Positions 12,721 to 24,732 of a DNA stretch of 64,000 bases are shown piece by piece (position 1 is the stretch's first letter; each line of letters begins with the position of its first letter). Under the pieces are notes generated by a model. That model saw only the letters and a list, made by a program, of their open reading frames with translations, was not told the DNA's origin and searched no databases. The position numbers and the translations under genes were made by a program. This stretch comes from Thysanoteuthis rhombus (Eukaryota; Mollusca; Cephalopoda; Oegopsida; Thysanoteuthidae): the NCBI GenBank assembly GCA_963457665.1, contig OY735215.1, positions 26,240,597 through 26,304,596 on the forward strand, in the 5' to 3' direction.

Positions 12721-13189
12721 AGAAATACCCCCCCTTAAAAGTTTGGCTTAAACTAATTCTACTATTAAAGAAAGAAAATGATAATAACAACAAAACTTAC
12801 CTGATCCTAGATTTATTCCTTTCCTACAAGTTCTTTTGTAGCATCTCCAGCTGTGTCCGTTGATTGTTCTCTTGGTTTTCCTACTAAATGCATTCTTTCA
12901 TTGTCAAAAGGCAAAATTCAACTCTGTGAAAACATTCACCGATGTTTATTTAGCTGGAAGTTGCTTTGTGCAGCTTCCTTGAATCTACCACACTATCATT
13001 TGACTTAAAATCACAGGTGTGATCTTATAAAAGATCGTATCACTTTTTTGTTGGATTAGCTCTTCACATTTTGTGTCTGGGATCTTAGAAAACATATATA
13101 TATACCCTGCCCATTTATTACTTAGTCCCCCTGTTGGTCATCCTGACCATGTCTTGATAGCCAAAAAAACAAAACAAAACAAAACAGTG

Positions 13190-13275
13190 AAATTGCTGCT
13201 TTGTGGCTGAAATAGTTCTGTATTTTGCTTCAGTACCAGAGGTTTGTATTCAAGCCCAGGTAAAAGCCAATTTTT
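13190..13275 (+). repeat. tRNA-like SINE remnant
   Basis: GTGGCTGAAATAGTTCTG resembles an A box and CAGAGGTTTGTATTCAAGCC a B box, spaced about as in a tRNA. The cloverleaf is too degraded for a functional tRNA. Confidence 0.4.
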
Positions 13276-13599
13276 CAATTGTTGATTTCTTTAGTAGGCA
13301 GACCCACCCCATTTGGATGGTTGTTGCAACACTATCTTCTTACATCCTTTTTCTCCCTATATATCAGTGTTTTACTAAGCTAAGCTTCGTAAATATCAAA
13401 AATATTGGATGGTTACCTTCAAGTATGTTTTCTAGAGTTATCTTTGTTATCTATAAATGTGTTTATGTAAGACGTCTATTCAAAGTACGCTCCAGAGGAA
13501 GTCACTTCTGGTGATCCCGTTGGGACAGGGTCCTTTACATAACAGCTACAAAGCCCTGAGGAAGTGCGTATCTCTGCCAACGCCATACATCAACTCATT

Positions 13600-13850
13600 C
13601 AAAAAAAAATCTCTAGATCTGCCCCAAGATTTGATCACTTCTCCCATGGTCAACTCTCCTACAAAATTTAATTGAAATTCATTGAAAACTTTCAAAGATA
13701 TCATGTGGAAAGACATGAGTGAATACATAAATGTATGAAAAATAAACAGAAAAAACATCTCTCAATCATAGACAGGCGGACAGTTGAAAAGACACGGGGA
13801 ATACATATACCTCTCAAACTTTGTTAACAGAGGTAATTAATTGGCTGGAA
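13600..13850 (+). repeat. Dispersed repeat ending in AGAGGTAATTA (copy at 57045-57215)
   Basis: It shares TCTAGATCTG, GAATTTCATTGA-type and TTTCAAAGATAT-type blocks, a GTGGACAGAC-like block and the ACAGAGGTAATTA end with 57045-57215. No coding content. Confidence 0.55.
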
Positions 13851-13894
13851 CAAAGATATAAAAATTGGAACGATTCACATTCATAGTTATAAAT

Positions 13895-14110
13895 TCATCT
13901 ATACTAATATTTGAGCCTTCAGTTTGTTTGCCTGTGCCTCTTTCACACTAAAACTACATGGCCTATCAACCTAATATTTGGCATGTATTAGAGGTCACCA
14001 GACGTTATTTCTATCAAATCTTTTATTTTGAATATTCAAAACAAATAATTCTTATATCTGGATTTTTGTCAATCATTTTCCTCTTGAATGTAATTAACAT
14101 TTGTTACAAT
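13895..14110 (+). repeat. Dispersed repeat starting TCTATACTAATATT (copy at 37266-37510)
   Basis: Starts ATCTATACTAATATTTGAGC, continues with TTTGTTTGCCTGTG and CATGGCCTAT, and ends with a CAATCATTTTCCTCTTGAAT block. The copy in MRE11 intron 5 preserves the same order with an extra internal stretch. Similar starts are common on non-autonomous elements in invertebrates; class undetermined. Confidence 0.6.
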
Positions 14111-14974
14111 AAAATTCATTTTTAACAAGTTTTCTGCATTTTTTTCTCACATATTAATGGAAAATCATCAACAGAGTAAATAGTAGTAAGACAGCCATTG
14201 TCAGATTCTATGACCCCTTCCCCAACTTACCGACCAAAGCCATGGTCAGATTCTATCACCCCTCCTCCTTTTCAAATGTATCAGCCGAATATATCAGGTA
14301 ATCGAGATTAATATGTGATCTACTATGTTGGTGACAGTTACAGCCACTTTACTTAAATAATCGAATCTTCCATCGTCTCAGTGAAAAGAGAAAAGGAATA
14401 AAGGTGAGATAGAGAGATAAATTCTGAAAATAGTGAGACAAGTCGAATGATACGTCATAATAGATGTTACTGTCTCTGTCTGTTCTACGAACACAAAGAA
14501 AGAAAGGGTTGAAAAAAGGAAAGAAAGAGTGAATTGAACTGCTTTTCTTTTCTGCTTCTGTTTTCCACATTCCCCTCTTTACTTAACAATTCAATTCCTT
14601 TCTCTTTCTCTGTCTCTCTCTCACTCTGTGCCTCTCTCTTTTTACCCTGTTATTAAACTACAATCTTTTTTTTCCCACTCTTTCTGCCTTTGTTGAAGCA
14701 TTACATTTTTTTATTCTGAAAATTGCTCCATTAAGGATTAAGTTTGCCTTTTTAAAATTCAGAATGCTCAATAAATGATAAAACAAACGGATTCGTGTGT
14801 TGTTGATTTAAAGTAAATTCTGGCTTTTACTTATGAATTTGTGTTTATTGAACTCAAAATATTCAATTTTCGTATCACAAAATAATTAGAATTATGAAGA
14901 GGTATTTGGATTGCTGCTTGTGTGAACTGTTTTACAAAGTGAACATTTTCATGGTTTGATAAGAGGATGGGAAA

Positions 14975-14976
14975 AG

Positions 14977-15011
<35 letters not shown>

Positions 15012-15012
15012 A
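14975..15012. repeat. (GAAA)n(GA)n microsatellite
   Basis: GAAA tetranucleotides grading into GA dinucleotides, 170 bp before the upstream end of the Tigger-like open frame. Confidence 0.9.
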
Positions 15013-15273
15013 CTAATTGTACGTGTAAGATTTATTTATTCATTTTTAAATTAATTGTCTCACTAATACAGTCATCCTGCTATGTACCTTTACTAGCTGG
15101 AAACTACCTTTAGCTAGTAAACTCCATTAGTAAACTTATTAGCAAGGAAGGAATAGTACCTAAAGGAACCAGAAAAATTGGTTCATTCCATGGAAGAGAA
15201 TTTAAAATATCACAAGAAATTATGCAGACAAGGTATTAAAATTGAAAATGGAATGATTTTATTTCTATTTATC

Positions 15274-15282
15274 TTTTCAGTC
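15274..15282 (+). promoter_or_regulatory. 3' splice site upstream of the Tigger-like ORF
   Basis: A pyrimidine-rich run ending in TTTTCAG lies immediately before TC-ATG. It implies an upstream non-coding exon, which is unusual for an active DNA transposon and more typical of a host gene. The upstream exon was not located. Confidence 0.55.
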
Positions 15283-16923
15283 ATGGTGCGAAATTATGTT
15301 CACAAACGTAAAAGGACATATGATGAGAAGACACTGAAGCAGGCAGTTGATCTTGTACAAAAAGGAAATCCTCTTCACAAGATTTCCAAAGAGAAAAGGA
15401 TTCCAAAGGAGACATTAAGACGCTGGGTTACATCCCCACCCAGTAAGATCGGGAGTGGTACTATCAAGCGAGTTCTGTCTGAGGCAGAAGAAAAACATGT
15501 TTTAACAGCCTTGAAAGAAGTGGCCGGCCTTGGCTGGCCTCATGGGCTTAAAGAACTCAAGTTCATGATCAAAACATACCTGGATTCCCAGAAGAGGCTG
15601 ACTGTTTTCAAGTTCAATTATCCTGGCAAAGATTGGATGATAGGATTTCGGAAACGTTGGGACAATAAAATGATGCACAAGTTTCCGGAACTAAAAAAAG
15701 AACAGAAATTCACGGCCCCTGCCACCCAAGCTATAGACTCCTTCTTCAAGATTTTTTACTCTTATCTGGCAGAAGACAATTTACAGAGCGATACCAATGC
15801 ACCTGCAAGAATTTTCACTGTTAGTGAAATCACTTGTAGTGTTGATCCCAAATGCCAGCAGATGCTCTTTAAAAATACATCCAAGGATGCCTACTTTCCA
15901 GCTCAGAACATTGGAAACAATCAGTATACAATACTAGTGTGTGGTTCTGCCCAGGGTGAATTCATTGAACCTCTTGTTATTTATAAAGGTAAGCATTTGA
16001 AAGCGAATTGGACTCATGGCGGCCCTTCCCAGGCACAATACACTGTCACAGAAAATGGATGGATGACAGAACTTGCTTTTGAGAACTGGTTTAAAGAAGC
16101 CTTTATACCGTTCGTAACTGATAGGAAAAAACCCATGATCCTACTTTATGATGGCCACGTTCAGCGTTTGTCTTACAACACCATAATGATGGCCAGGATA
16201 GAGAAGATTATTATTCTCTGCCTGCCTCTACACTCAGGACATGCTTTACAACCTTTATATATTGGAATTTTCCAACAGCTCAATGAGGTGTGGAGGCAAA
16301 TCATTCTGAGATTCTTTAAAAAAGCCCAAGTGACAACAGTTATCAAAAGTGAATTTCCGGCTTTATTGAAAGAATTGTGGGGTCATGTCTTCTCAGATAA
16401 CCTGATAAGTGGGTTTAAAAAGACAAGACTCTGGCCTGTTGATCAGTCTGCTGTAAAGACAGAAAAATATTTTGATGGCCTTAAAATTTCTGTTGATTCA
16501 GGGAAACTTTCACAACAAGCACTGGTGTCTGATACAACTCCATTATCTTCTACCGAGACCGGAAACACTGTGTTGAATTCCAAAGGGAAACATTCCAGAA
16601 TGGTTGATACTGAAAAGCCCAAGTTGAAAGCAAGAAACAAGATAAAAGTCAAGAAATCCATAAAGAAAAAAAGGTGCAAGTCTCCAAGTGCCAAATGGAA
16701 ATCTAAAGTTAAAACTGAAAAGAAAAAAGAGACAACAAATATTGATGATGGGTTTAATGATGATAATTGTGTGAATTGCGGACAGATGTGGAGTACATAT
16801 GAGGGTACAGACTCAGAGGTGTGGCTTATCTGCGATATCTGTGACAAATATGTATGCCCTAAATGTATCCCTCCAAACAGAGATCTAAGTGGGGATTTTT
16901 TCTGTATGGAATGTGTGAAATAA
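15283..16923 (+). CDS. Tigger/pogo (DDE_1) transposase-derived protein with C-terminal PHD-like zinc finger
   Basis: The ORF encodes 546 residues with no interruption. I chose the ATG at 15283 because it sits two bases after a strong 3' splice site (pyrimidine tract then TTTTCAG, 15274-15280); the open frame extends upstream to 15178 but that part looks intronic. Order: psq-type helix-turn-helix with basic KRKR (about 7-50), CENP-B/Tc5-type HTH (about 65-125), DDE_1 superfamily domain (about 140-400), a Lys-rich linker (about 448-486) and a Cys-rich finger (496-545). In the family the catalytic triad is a DET motif, a DGH motif and an LQPLD motif. Here the first reads VSEIT (S181), the second keeps D290 (LLYDGH), and the third reads LQPLY (Y326). 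Two of three acidic residues are therefore gone, so transposase activity is unlikely while DNA binding may remain. No terminal inverted repeats were recognised. It could be a domesticated gene or a recently inactivated copy. Confidence 0.85.
   Translation: MVRNYVHKRKRTYDEKTLKQAVDLVQKGNPLHKISKEKRIPKETLRRWVTSPPSKIGSGTIKRVLSEAEEKHVLTALKEVAGLGWPHGLKELKFMIKTYLDSQKRLTVFKFNYPGKDWMIGFRKRWDNKMMHKFPELKKEQKFTAPATQAIDSFFKIFYSYLAEDNLQSDTNAPARIFTVSEITCSVDPKCQQMLFKNTSKDAYFPAQNIGNNQYTILVCGSAQGEFIEPLVIYKGKHLKANWTHGGPSQAQYTVTENGWMTELAFENWFKEAFIPFVTDRKKPMILLYDGHVQRLSYNTIMMARIEKIIILCLPLHSGHALQPLYIGIFQQLNEVWRQIILRFFKKAQVTTVIKSEFPALLKELWGHVFSDNLISGFKKTRLWPVDQSAVKTEKYFDGLKISVDSGKLSQQALVSDTTPLSSTETGNTVLNSKGKHSRMVDTEKPKLKARNKIKVKKSIKKKRCKSPSAKWKSKVKTEKKKETTNIDDGFNDDNCVNCGQMWSTYEGTDSEVWLICDICDKYVCPKCIPPNRDLSGDFFCMECVK
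16766..16920 (+). other. PHD-like zinc finger at the C-terminus of the Tigger-like protein
   Basis: The Cys pairs are CVNC, CDIC, CPKC and CMEC, with an extra Cys in YVCPKC where a PHD finger normally has His. The ligand set would be all-Cys rather than Cys4-His-Cys3. The Trp two residues before the second pair (WLICDIC) is kept. Confidence 0.7.
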
Positions 16924-18980
16924 TTTAATGACTTACAGTATATTTTTAAATCCATAATTTGTTACAAATTTTCTTCTAGTTCAAAGAATTAAAATATTTT
17001 GTTTATATTTTCAGATGTTTTTTTCAATTTTTCACAAAATTTCATTATTTTCTGTCTGACTTTTACATGACTTGTACCATTAACATTCAGTTTTTACAGC
17101 TTGTTCAATTTACAAATCATTTTATGATACAATTATTGAGGGCTACCATAGCAGGGTTTTATTCCTTCAAGAACGACCATTAATCAACTGGTTATGTAGA
17201 CAATACACACTACTACATTAAAAAGATTTTAGTTGTAGCACCTGGAATTCCCAAATGAATACCCATATCATAGACCATGGTTTTCCAGGGGTTGAGGTAT
17301 CCGGGAGAAAGCCCCCTAGAATTCAGGAATGTTTCCTTAAGCCAGGTCAGGGTGAAATAGGGGTGAACTGGTAAGAGAATGAGAAGGATTCCTCTTCGGT
17401 ATATTGAGGACTGTGTTTAAGGAAGTGAATAAGATACATTGCTGTTGAAAAAAATTCTCTAGTAGGCTGTTATTGGGAAGTAAGGATTCGTATAAGCCTT
17501 ACATGTAAGGCAGAAAGGTTTGATTCACTATTTGTTCCCATTTTAGTTGTGGGCACAAAATATTATAGCATGGAAATCTGATGAAAGAGAATTTGAATAA
17601 CTCTACAATATAACAGAAAAGTATTCATCATGATGTAAATGAATGTGGTTACAATCAGCTGAAGGATGTTACTTGTTACTAAATCTGAAGTATTATTATA
17701 ATTGAGTAGAAGTAGAGTATTGAAATTTGAAAAGAGTTTTCTTTCAGTGTAAAAATGTTCTGGAAATATGTTAGCCGATCAGTGCTGAGCAAGAAAGTTC
17801 CTCACAATGTTTGTATGAAGATGGCCATGGGCAGCTGAACCTTGTTTCTGCTACACTAGTAATGGCTATGTGAGTTGATATTCATTAGAGTTCATTGAAG
17901 AGATAAGATGATTGGAATACATAAATCTTAAGTACTAAGTTACTGATGCGGTTCATCCTTCTAGTTTATTCTAGTTTATTGTGTGTCGCCTGAAATACTA
18001 GCTCGCATCATTTGAAATTCTGGGTTAATGTGTGGACAATCAAAATTTCCCCTGGTTTATTTTTATGAACAATTTTACAAAAGGAATTTTGGTGAAACAA
18101 GGCTTGGTTTGAAAACATACCTTTACTGAGTTGACCACAAGATTTATTGTTCATATTTCAATTGAATGATTAGGGAACAAATTGTGTTGTTACCACAGAC
18201 TCAAAGGATAGTAATGTTTAGTATGATGATGATAATCTTTGTGCATGTGTGTGTGTGTGTGTGCGTTTGTTAAAGAATTGAGTTGATGTTTTAAGCTTTC
18301 CTCTACCATGCTAGTTGGTATCTATATACAATTGACATTAGCCAGATATATTAGTCATCGCATGAGACTCTGCAGTGTTGAGTTTAAAGTTTTTTTGATC
18401 TGCTGTTCTTAAAAAATCTAATGAAAATAACTAAAAAACTAATTATAGATCTTTCATCTAAAATTACTGATTTAAATTCAGATATAAAATATCTCAATGG
18501 AAACACTAGACCAAAGTAAATGAAAAACTTGGAAGCCATAGTTTTGTATGATGGAAAATTATTTTTCATGACTATTATTGCAGGCTGCTTGAAACACTAT
18601 AAAGTCCATCCCTTTCCTAATAAACACCTTCAGAATGGGCACTAGCCTAGTTGAAATAAATTGTTGAAGAGAGGAGGTACGTGGCTATTGGAACGTGTTG
18701 AAACACATGCAAATATAAGTCATATGTAATCTTCCGAGATGAAGGAAAAATCAATGTATTCATAATAACGAGAAATTTTATATGACCTATAGAGGTTGTT
18801 GGTTAATACAGTGTGAAAAAATATGTACTTAATATTTTATGAAGTTAGTGCAAAGATAATTGTGGTTTTTCACTTTCTTGGAAACCGTAGATCTCAGCAT
18901 AGAATAAAAGTGTTAATCTAGATAAGAAACTTCAGAATCTACACATTTTTGCCAACTAGAAACAAGACTATTCATTCTGG
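16924..18980. other. Intergenic region downstream of the Tigger-like gene
   Basis: An ATTAAA at about 16990 could serve the Tigger-like transcript. A short (TG)n lies near 18247. No gene or confident mobile element was recognised in the rest. Confidence 0.4.
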
Positions 18981-18999
18981 AAGCATTGAATTCTAGGGT

Positions 19000-19957
19000 C
19001 CTGGAACCAATGAAGGTGATTTGAACTACTGCTTGGTTTTTGAAGACCTTCACTAGCAGGAAGTGTTCAAACTGCTTGAAAAAAATCAGAGTAGGGTCTG
19101 GTGATTAAGCTAGGTGAGGTAGAGTTGCATAGCCTAGTTCGTTCAATTTCTGCTGGGTCACTTATGCAACATGTGGTCAGGGGTTGTCATGGAGAAGAAT
19201 TGGTCCTTTTTGATTGGCCAATATTGGATGTAAACATTGCAGTTCTCAGTGCATTTTATTGATTCCCTGGCAATTCTTCTTTGTTATACTTCTTCCACTA
19301 GGATTCAAGAAGTTGTAGTGAATGATTCAACTTGCTGACTGTCATAATCTTTTCTTGCAGGTTTAGTTAGGGAAGGTTTTTTAGTGCTTCACCTTTGTCC
19401 AGCCACTGCATAGAACACAGTTGATTGTTGTACAGAATCCATTTTTTATCGCATGTCACAATGTGATCAAGAGCTGGATCGTTTTTTGTTGCCCCCCCCC
19501 AAGCGCTGAGGGAACTTCATAACAGTGATTTTTATTTTCATTTTTGGTCACCTCATGCAGCATCTATTAGTCAAGCTTTTTTTTGCTTTTCCAATTTGGT
19601 GCAAATGTCGAACAACTGTTGAATGGCCAATGTTTATTTCCTCTGCAGTCTCTCGAGTTGGAACTTATGTTAAGCTGTACATCTGTTGATGATTCCCAGG
19701 CCTAATACTTGGTTGATATTGCGAGAGTTTCCATTGTTTTATGTCCCATTTTGAACTTGTACAACAGAACTGTTCAAATTTGCTTTTATTTCTGTCCTTG
19801 ATCTGACAGCCTTAAAAAAACTAGAACGAATAGTGAAAAGAAAATGTTCAACTTGAATAAACAGAGTGAAATTCATGCTTTAAAATGGTATATTCCATGA
19901 AAATAAGCATCAATATTCGAAATAACAAAAACTGCAATTATTTTTGTGCCAATCTAA
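19000..19957 (-). pseudogene. mariner transposase pseudogene (Hsmar1/SETMAR-like), one terminal repeat retained
   Basis: The 5' terminal repeat is at 19927-19957; its minus strand begins TTAGATTGGCACAAAAATAA, close to Hsmar1-type ends. Reading leftward on the minus strand, broken frames give STVVRHLHQIGKAKKS (helix-turn-helix), then DKKWILYNN, MQWLDKGEA, NQKGPILLHDN, KLNELGYATLPHLA and SPDLTLI. The D,D(34)D motifs are still visible but stops and shifts break the frame. A C-run at 19491-19500 lies inside. The 3' terminal repeat was not found. Confidence 0.8.
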
Positions 19958-20429
19958 TTGGAGCAAATTGGATATAAGAATACTAAGTCACCTCAACTAT
20001 TTGTTAGTAAGCTGTCTAGTTCACTGAAAATTGTTATTCAAAATGAACTAAAGTTGATAACTGATGGAACTTATTAAAGGGATATATATTCTTAAAGTTT
20101 ATTGAGTTGACAAATATTCTGGAAAAAGTTGAGAAAATTGATAGTGAGTGCTAAAAGGAGGTAATTGTCAACGTACTGAGAAGCAGTCTATTATGCTGTT
20201 GTCCACTCGACTGAATTGCAATGAATCTTGTTAGATGTCACATTGTAAACTGGTGGGATGTTGAGAAACTCCGCATTTATAGATTTCTGGTAGGCTCCCA
20301 GCAAGAACTGTTTCAAATTAAATTTTACTTCTTCTGATAGTTTTGATTTTAATTTTGGGGAGGGACAACCAAATCTTTTGTCAACTAGAGGAGCCGTTTT
20401 AATCCAATGCAAATGGGAAAAACAATTTT

Positions 20430-21295
20430 GCCATTTGGGCTAGAGAGATATGTTCAGATGTTCACAATTGCTTACCACAAGAGCATAAAGAATGTAGTCT
20501 TTTTTTGAAATGGAAGTCACATGATTCATAAAAAAAGAATTTATGATACCTCGAACTCTATATCAGAGGAAGCATAATATCATTTCAGCCAACACACCTC
20601 AATGTAGTACCTAAATACTATTTCCATAATTCACATATGAAGTGAACTCTGACACGTGCATTAACTAAACTGCTGACAGATCTGTTGTACAAGTTTGCTT
20701 ACCAATGAAGATGAAATCCTTTAACTTTTTGTCATTCCTTCTGCCGATGTTTCCTAGTGTTTGAAAATCTAAATAATTATAGACTCCTTAGAAATTGCAA
20801 AATAATCCATCTCTCAACCATAACACACCACAAAGAATAGATGTTGGAATAATGGCAGCAAGGCCGTGGTGAGGGCTCATTACTCTCAACAACTGTTGGG
20901 GACCCAGCAGGGCCCAGAGGTGAAAAAAGAGACAAAAAAATTGATGACTTGGAAAGCGAATTAGCCAAGACATGAAACGTTTAAGAGCAAACCATGATTC
21001 AAACTTTGGAATGAATATGTTGAAACCTCTCTGTCTTTTAAATAAGATAAATCACATGAATTTGGAACCACTCTTTCTTTCCAAATGCAGGCATAGGTCT
21101 ATGAATATTTCTCACTCTACCAGTCACAGCTGCAACAGCTGAAAGATCATTATATTCAGCCAGATGAAATATGTATAAAAGAATCTTAGATCAACAATGG
21201 GACATGATAGAATGGTTGACCTAGCAATTCTGAGCATTGAAAGTGACCTTTCCCGTCTGGTCGATTATGATAACACTGCTTACAAGAAAGCTTGA
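20430..21295 (+). pseudogene. hAT transposase C-terminal fragment (ZMYM1-like)
   Basis: Plus-strand frames near 21095-21290 give LTLPVTAATAERS and, after a disruption, MVDLAILSIESDLSR with DYDNTAYKKA. This is the TAERSFS...RLNGLAILSIE signature of hAT dimerisation domains. A weaker EHKECSLFLKWK segment near 20490 may come from the N-terminal zinc-finger region of the same element. The ends were not located. Confidence 0.65.
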
Positions 21296-21299
21296 AAAA

Positions 21300-24130
21300 T
21301 CATTATTTCAATGCTTTTAATGCACATTGATACATCAATATAGTATTTTCATGATTTACCTAAACACTGACGTTGTCGATTATCGTTCTATTATTTGTGT
21401 CAATCTCAAATTAATATTCAATAATCATATCTTCATTATAAGAAGTAATAGCAATTTCAAAAAGTTGTAAGATTAATTTTTTCAGGATTACTGATTAAAT
21501 TGATTAAATTGAATATTGTCGATAAAATACAGATTCTGGAATTGTTTAATCAATTTGAATTTATGTTTGTTCTATAATCACCATTGTTGGCCTTTCTGAG
21601 ACAAGGATTCTACTTCAGATTTTTTATACAACTCTTCAACAAATAATTACACTGCACAATTGATGGAAAAATTTAAGCAACCACCTCAAAGAAACCCTTA
21701 ATTTTGGCAGGTGACTCAATTAATAATTTTGCAAGAACCGAGCAGATATATTTTTCTGCACACACGTATGCTTTAAAACTCATGAATGAATTATACTAAT
21801 TCCTTAGATTTTGTCCAACAATTTTTTTAAATTTGAAAACTGCTGTTATTTTTCGTACTTGATTAATTCTCATATTTTGCTTGAATTTGGCAGATACTAG
21901 CAACTGCACACATTTATTTTCAATATTCTAATTCCCAAGTTTTGCTTAAACTCATTCATATTCCTAACTTGATTTTTTTGCCTTGATATCTATCATAAGA
22001 TTTAACGAGACAATAATCGTAATTGTGAAGTGTCAAGTATGAGAAGATATACCTGTTTTTACACAGAAGAAAAGTGACAAAACAAACATTGAAAAACTTT
22101 CACTGCCGCGAAATTTGAGGGTGGGATAAATTTTGTGGGTGGGGCCCGGTACGAAATACGTTGGTGGTTCCGGAAGCTCTCTCCACGGCCTTAAGTGTTA
22201 GTATAAAGATAACTGCTCACAATTTATTATAAGTAGCACAAAGAAAGATTTCAATTTAATCAAACATTAAAAAAAACACAACAGTAACGGTCTCCTTCTC
22301 GTGGACTTCAGTTTCAATGGATTCCCGGCATCCTTCACAATTTAATGACGTCCCTTTGTTGAGAAATTCAGTTCGCGAAAGCAAAAGAGAAAATGAAATT
22401 GGTTAAACATTGTACAGTTATCTCCCTTTGAAAAATCAAACGTTTCACTGAATTGTCAAAAACAAGTTAGTAAAGAAGCTAACGGTGAATATCTTCTCCG
22501 AGGTAAAAAAAAAAAAAGTTGTCTTTTTTAACTTTTCATACACAACCAAAGAACACTTTTCAATTTCAATTTTGAATTCATCTAATGCCCGATTCAGTCG
22601 AGTTTAAAGGACGGAAGAACTGTTCTTATTTTTCGTTTAATGTAGTATGTGTTATTGTTGAAATTCGCACACGATGTCATAAAACAATTGTGGTAAAAAA
22701 AATGAACCCCGTAATAAGCTAACCACATTTATAAAAGAAATGCTCAAATAAGTTCCAAGTGGTCTATCGGTTTATTCGTTCGATTTCATTCACTTAAAAA
22801 ATTATTTGGGTGTGAACTTAAGAAACGAGATATTTTCCCTCCTAAAATAGTTGTGCCCTCAAATGACAACTGTCGGCTGGTTACGATTTATTCCTCCCTT
22901 GATATTTTAATTTCACAAATGATTAATTGCAGATGAGCTTTAATTGTCCCTTGAAATCGCGAGACTACAACTCTTAGTTAATGTTGAAAAACCAGCTTTA
23001 ATTAGGTGTTGTTTAGGCCACGTGATCAGAAAAAAAAACAACAGCTTGTTGAATCATGTAGATATGAATTAGTTGAAAAATTGCTCCACATTTTTATTTA
23101 ATTTTTGTTCAATTAATTGATCACATCTTTGAAATTATTAAACGATATTTAAAAAAAGAATATTTGCAAAATGGTAACTCGTACTAACTAAAAAAAAAGT
23201 TGTTTGCGAGGTAACATTTTGAAATGCAATTATTGTTTATTCAGTCTTAATTAAATGAAACAACTCATCGAGAAATAGAGGTTAAAATTAGCTAGCCCTC
23301 CCCCCCTATCTGTGAATTAGAACTTGCCCCCTGGTTCCCCACTGTTGTAGCCTTGAGTCAGACTTGAAGTTAGGTGCCTCCAGGCCTATCTGAATGTAAC
23401 TTATTTCCCGCCATACCAGAGGCTGTTGTCAAGTAAGAGCTAGTATTTCGATTTTCTTTGTAGACAGCCCATTATTTCCTATTTGGAAGATTGGCGTAAC
23501 ACAATCTTCCTTTCACCACCTCCTCTTGTACTAAATTTGTCTCGCTTAGTAAATAAATATTAAGAAAACAAAACGAAGTTGTGATGTGTACCACATGGTT
23601 TCTAAGACGCGGCAGCCCGAATGGTCCTTACAGATTTTCATTCTATTACCTTCTACACTTATTATAACGAGCTTCACCCACTCAGCATTTAGATAAAGAA
23701 CATCAACAAGTCGCCCGATATTCTTGCTCTTACTTGAGATATTTCAAGATCTGAAAGTAAAATGTATCGGCTATCAGCAGATCACTTCTGTTTTAATGAC
23801 TGACCGATTCTATGAATGGTCAAAATGTCGGTTGTGTGTAATAGAGAGGTGTCTCAGTGTTCGTTTGTCACGATATACAAACCTCCTAAACATGGGCGCA
23901 GCTCAACGAAATTTTGCATGCACACTAAATAGACCAAAAGGTCACTTTTTCCTGTTACTGGTGAGGTCATCTACAACGGCATGTCATGCTGGATAATTTG
24001 AATATCTACACAAAATAATGAGATGTTGCTGTGAAAAAAAACAAAAAACAATAGTTAACTGTTAGATATATTCTAAATCAAGAAAAGCACCAGCAGAGCT
24101 TAGATTTAATTTTCAAGCTGCTGTTTGGAG
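21300..24130. other. Intergenic region, no gene recognised
   Basis: AT-rich throughout, with short GC-richer patches near 22130-22190 and 23590-23630. A 90-codon frame at 23724-23996 has no recognisable domain. Confidence 0.4.
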
Positions 24131-24142
24131 TTGATTATTAAT

Positions 24143-24721
24143 CATCATCATCATCAGTCTTTTAACGTCCGTTGTTGGACATAGACCTTCCCCAGGGTTC
24201 GCTACAATTCTCTATCATGGGCGTTGCAGAGCCAGTATTTCCTGAATCTGTCTAGTTCATCTCTCCATCTTGTGTTCTGTTGGCCTTGGTTTCTTATGTG
24301 ATCTCTGGGGATCCATGTTGCGAGAAGTGATGTCCATCGGTTGTCTGTTATTCTTGCAACATGACCTGCCCATTGCCATTTGAGTTTTTTAATAGTTTCT
24401 ATGATGTCATGGACACCCATTTTCTTCCTTATATACTGTGCTGTCTTGTGATCTCTCCATGTAAGGTTGAGCATGATTCTCTCATGGGCATGTTGCATAC
24501 TTCTCAGTTTGTAGGTCTGTCTCTTGGTTAGGTTCCATGTTTCAGCTCGATAATTGACTATCGGGAGAATGCATAGGTTAGACCCTCAAAAGAGGAGGAA
24601 ATCAAGCAAAGAATCACTTTGGGATGGCAAGCGTTCGGCAGAGCACGCTCGACTTTCAAAAACTAGATGATCCCAATAATCCTAAAAAGAAGAGTATACA
24701 ACCAATGCATTCTGCCGATAG
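24143..24721 (-). mobile_element. 5'-inverted LINE fragment with 11-bp target-site duplications
   Basis: From 24143 to about 24580 the minus strand encodes the C-terminal end of a non-LTR reverse transcriptase polyprotein ([53 protein letters not shown]) and ends in a (GAT)n tail. From about 24585 to 24721 the plus strand encodes the piece just upstream (EEIKQRITLGWQAFGRA, LKRRVYNQCILPI). TGATTATTAAT occurs on both sides (24132-24142 and 24722-24732). This is one insertion whose 5' end is inverted. The LINE clade was not determined. Confidence 0.85.
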
Positions 24722-24732
24722 TGATTATTAAT

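Noticed and set aside
16443..16955. 170-codon minus-strand frame
   Set aside because: Antisense shadow of the Tigger-like coding sequence.
24202..24498. 98-codon minus-strand frame as a host gene
   Set aside because: It is the C-terminal end of a LINE polyprotein in a truncated insertion.
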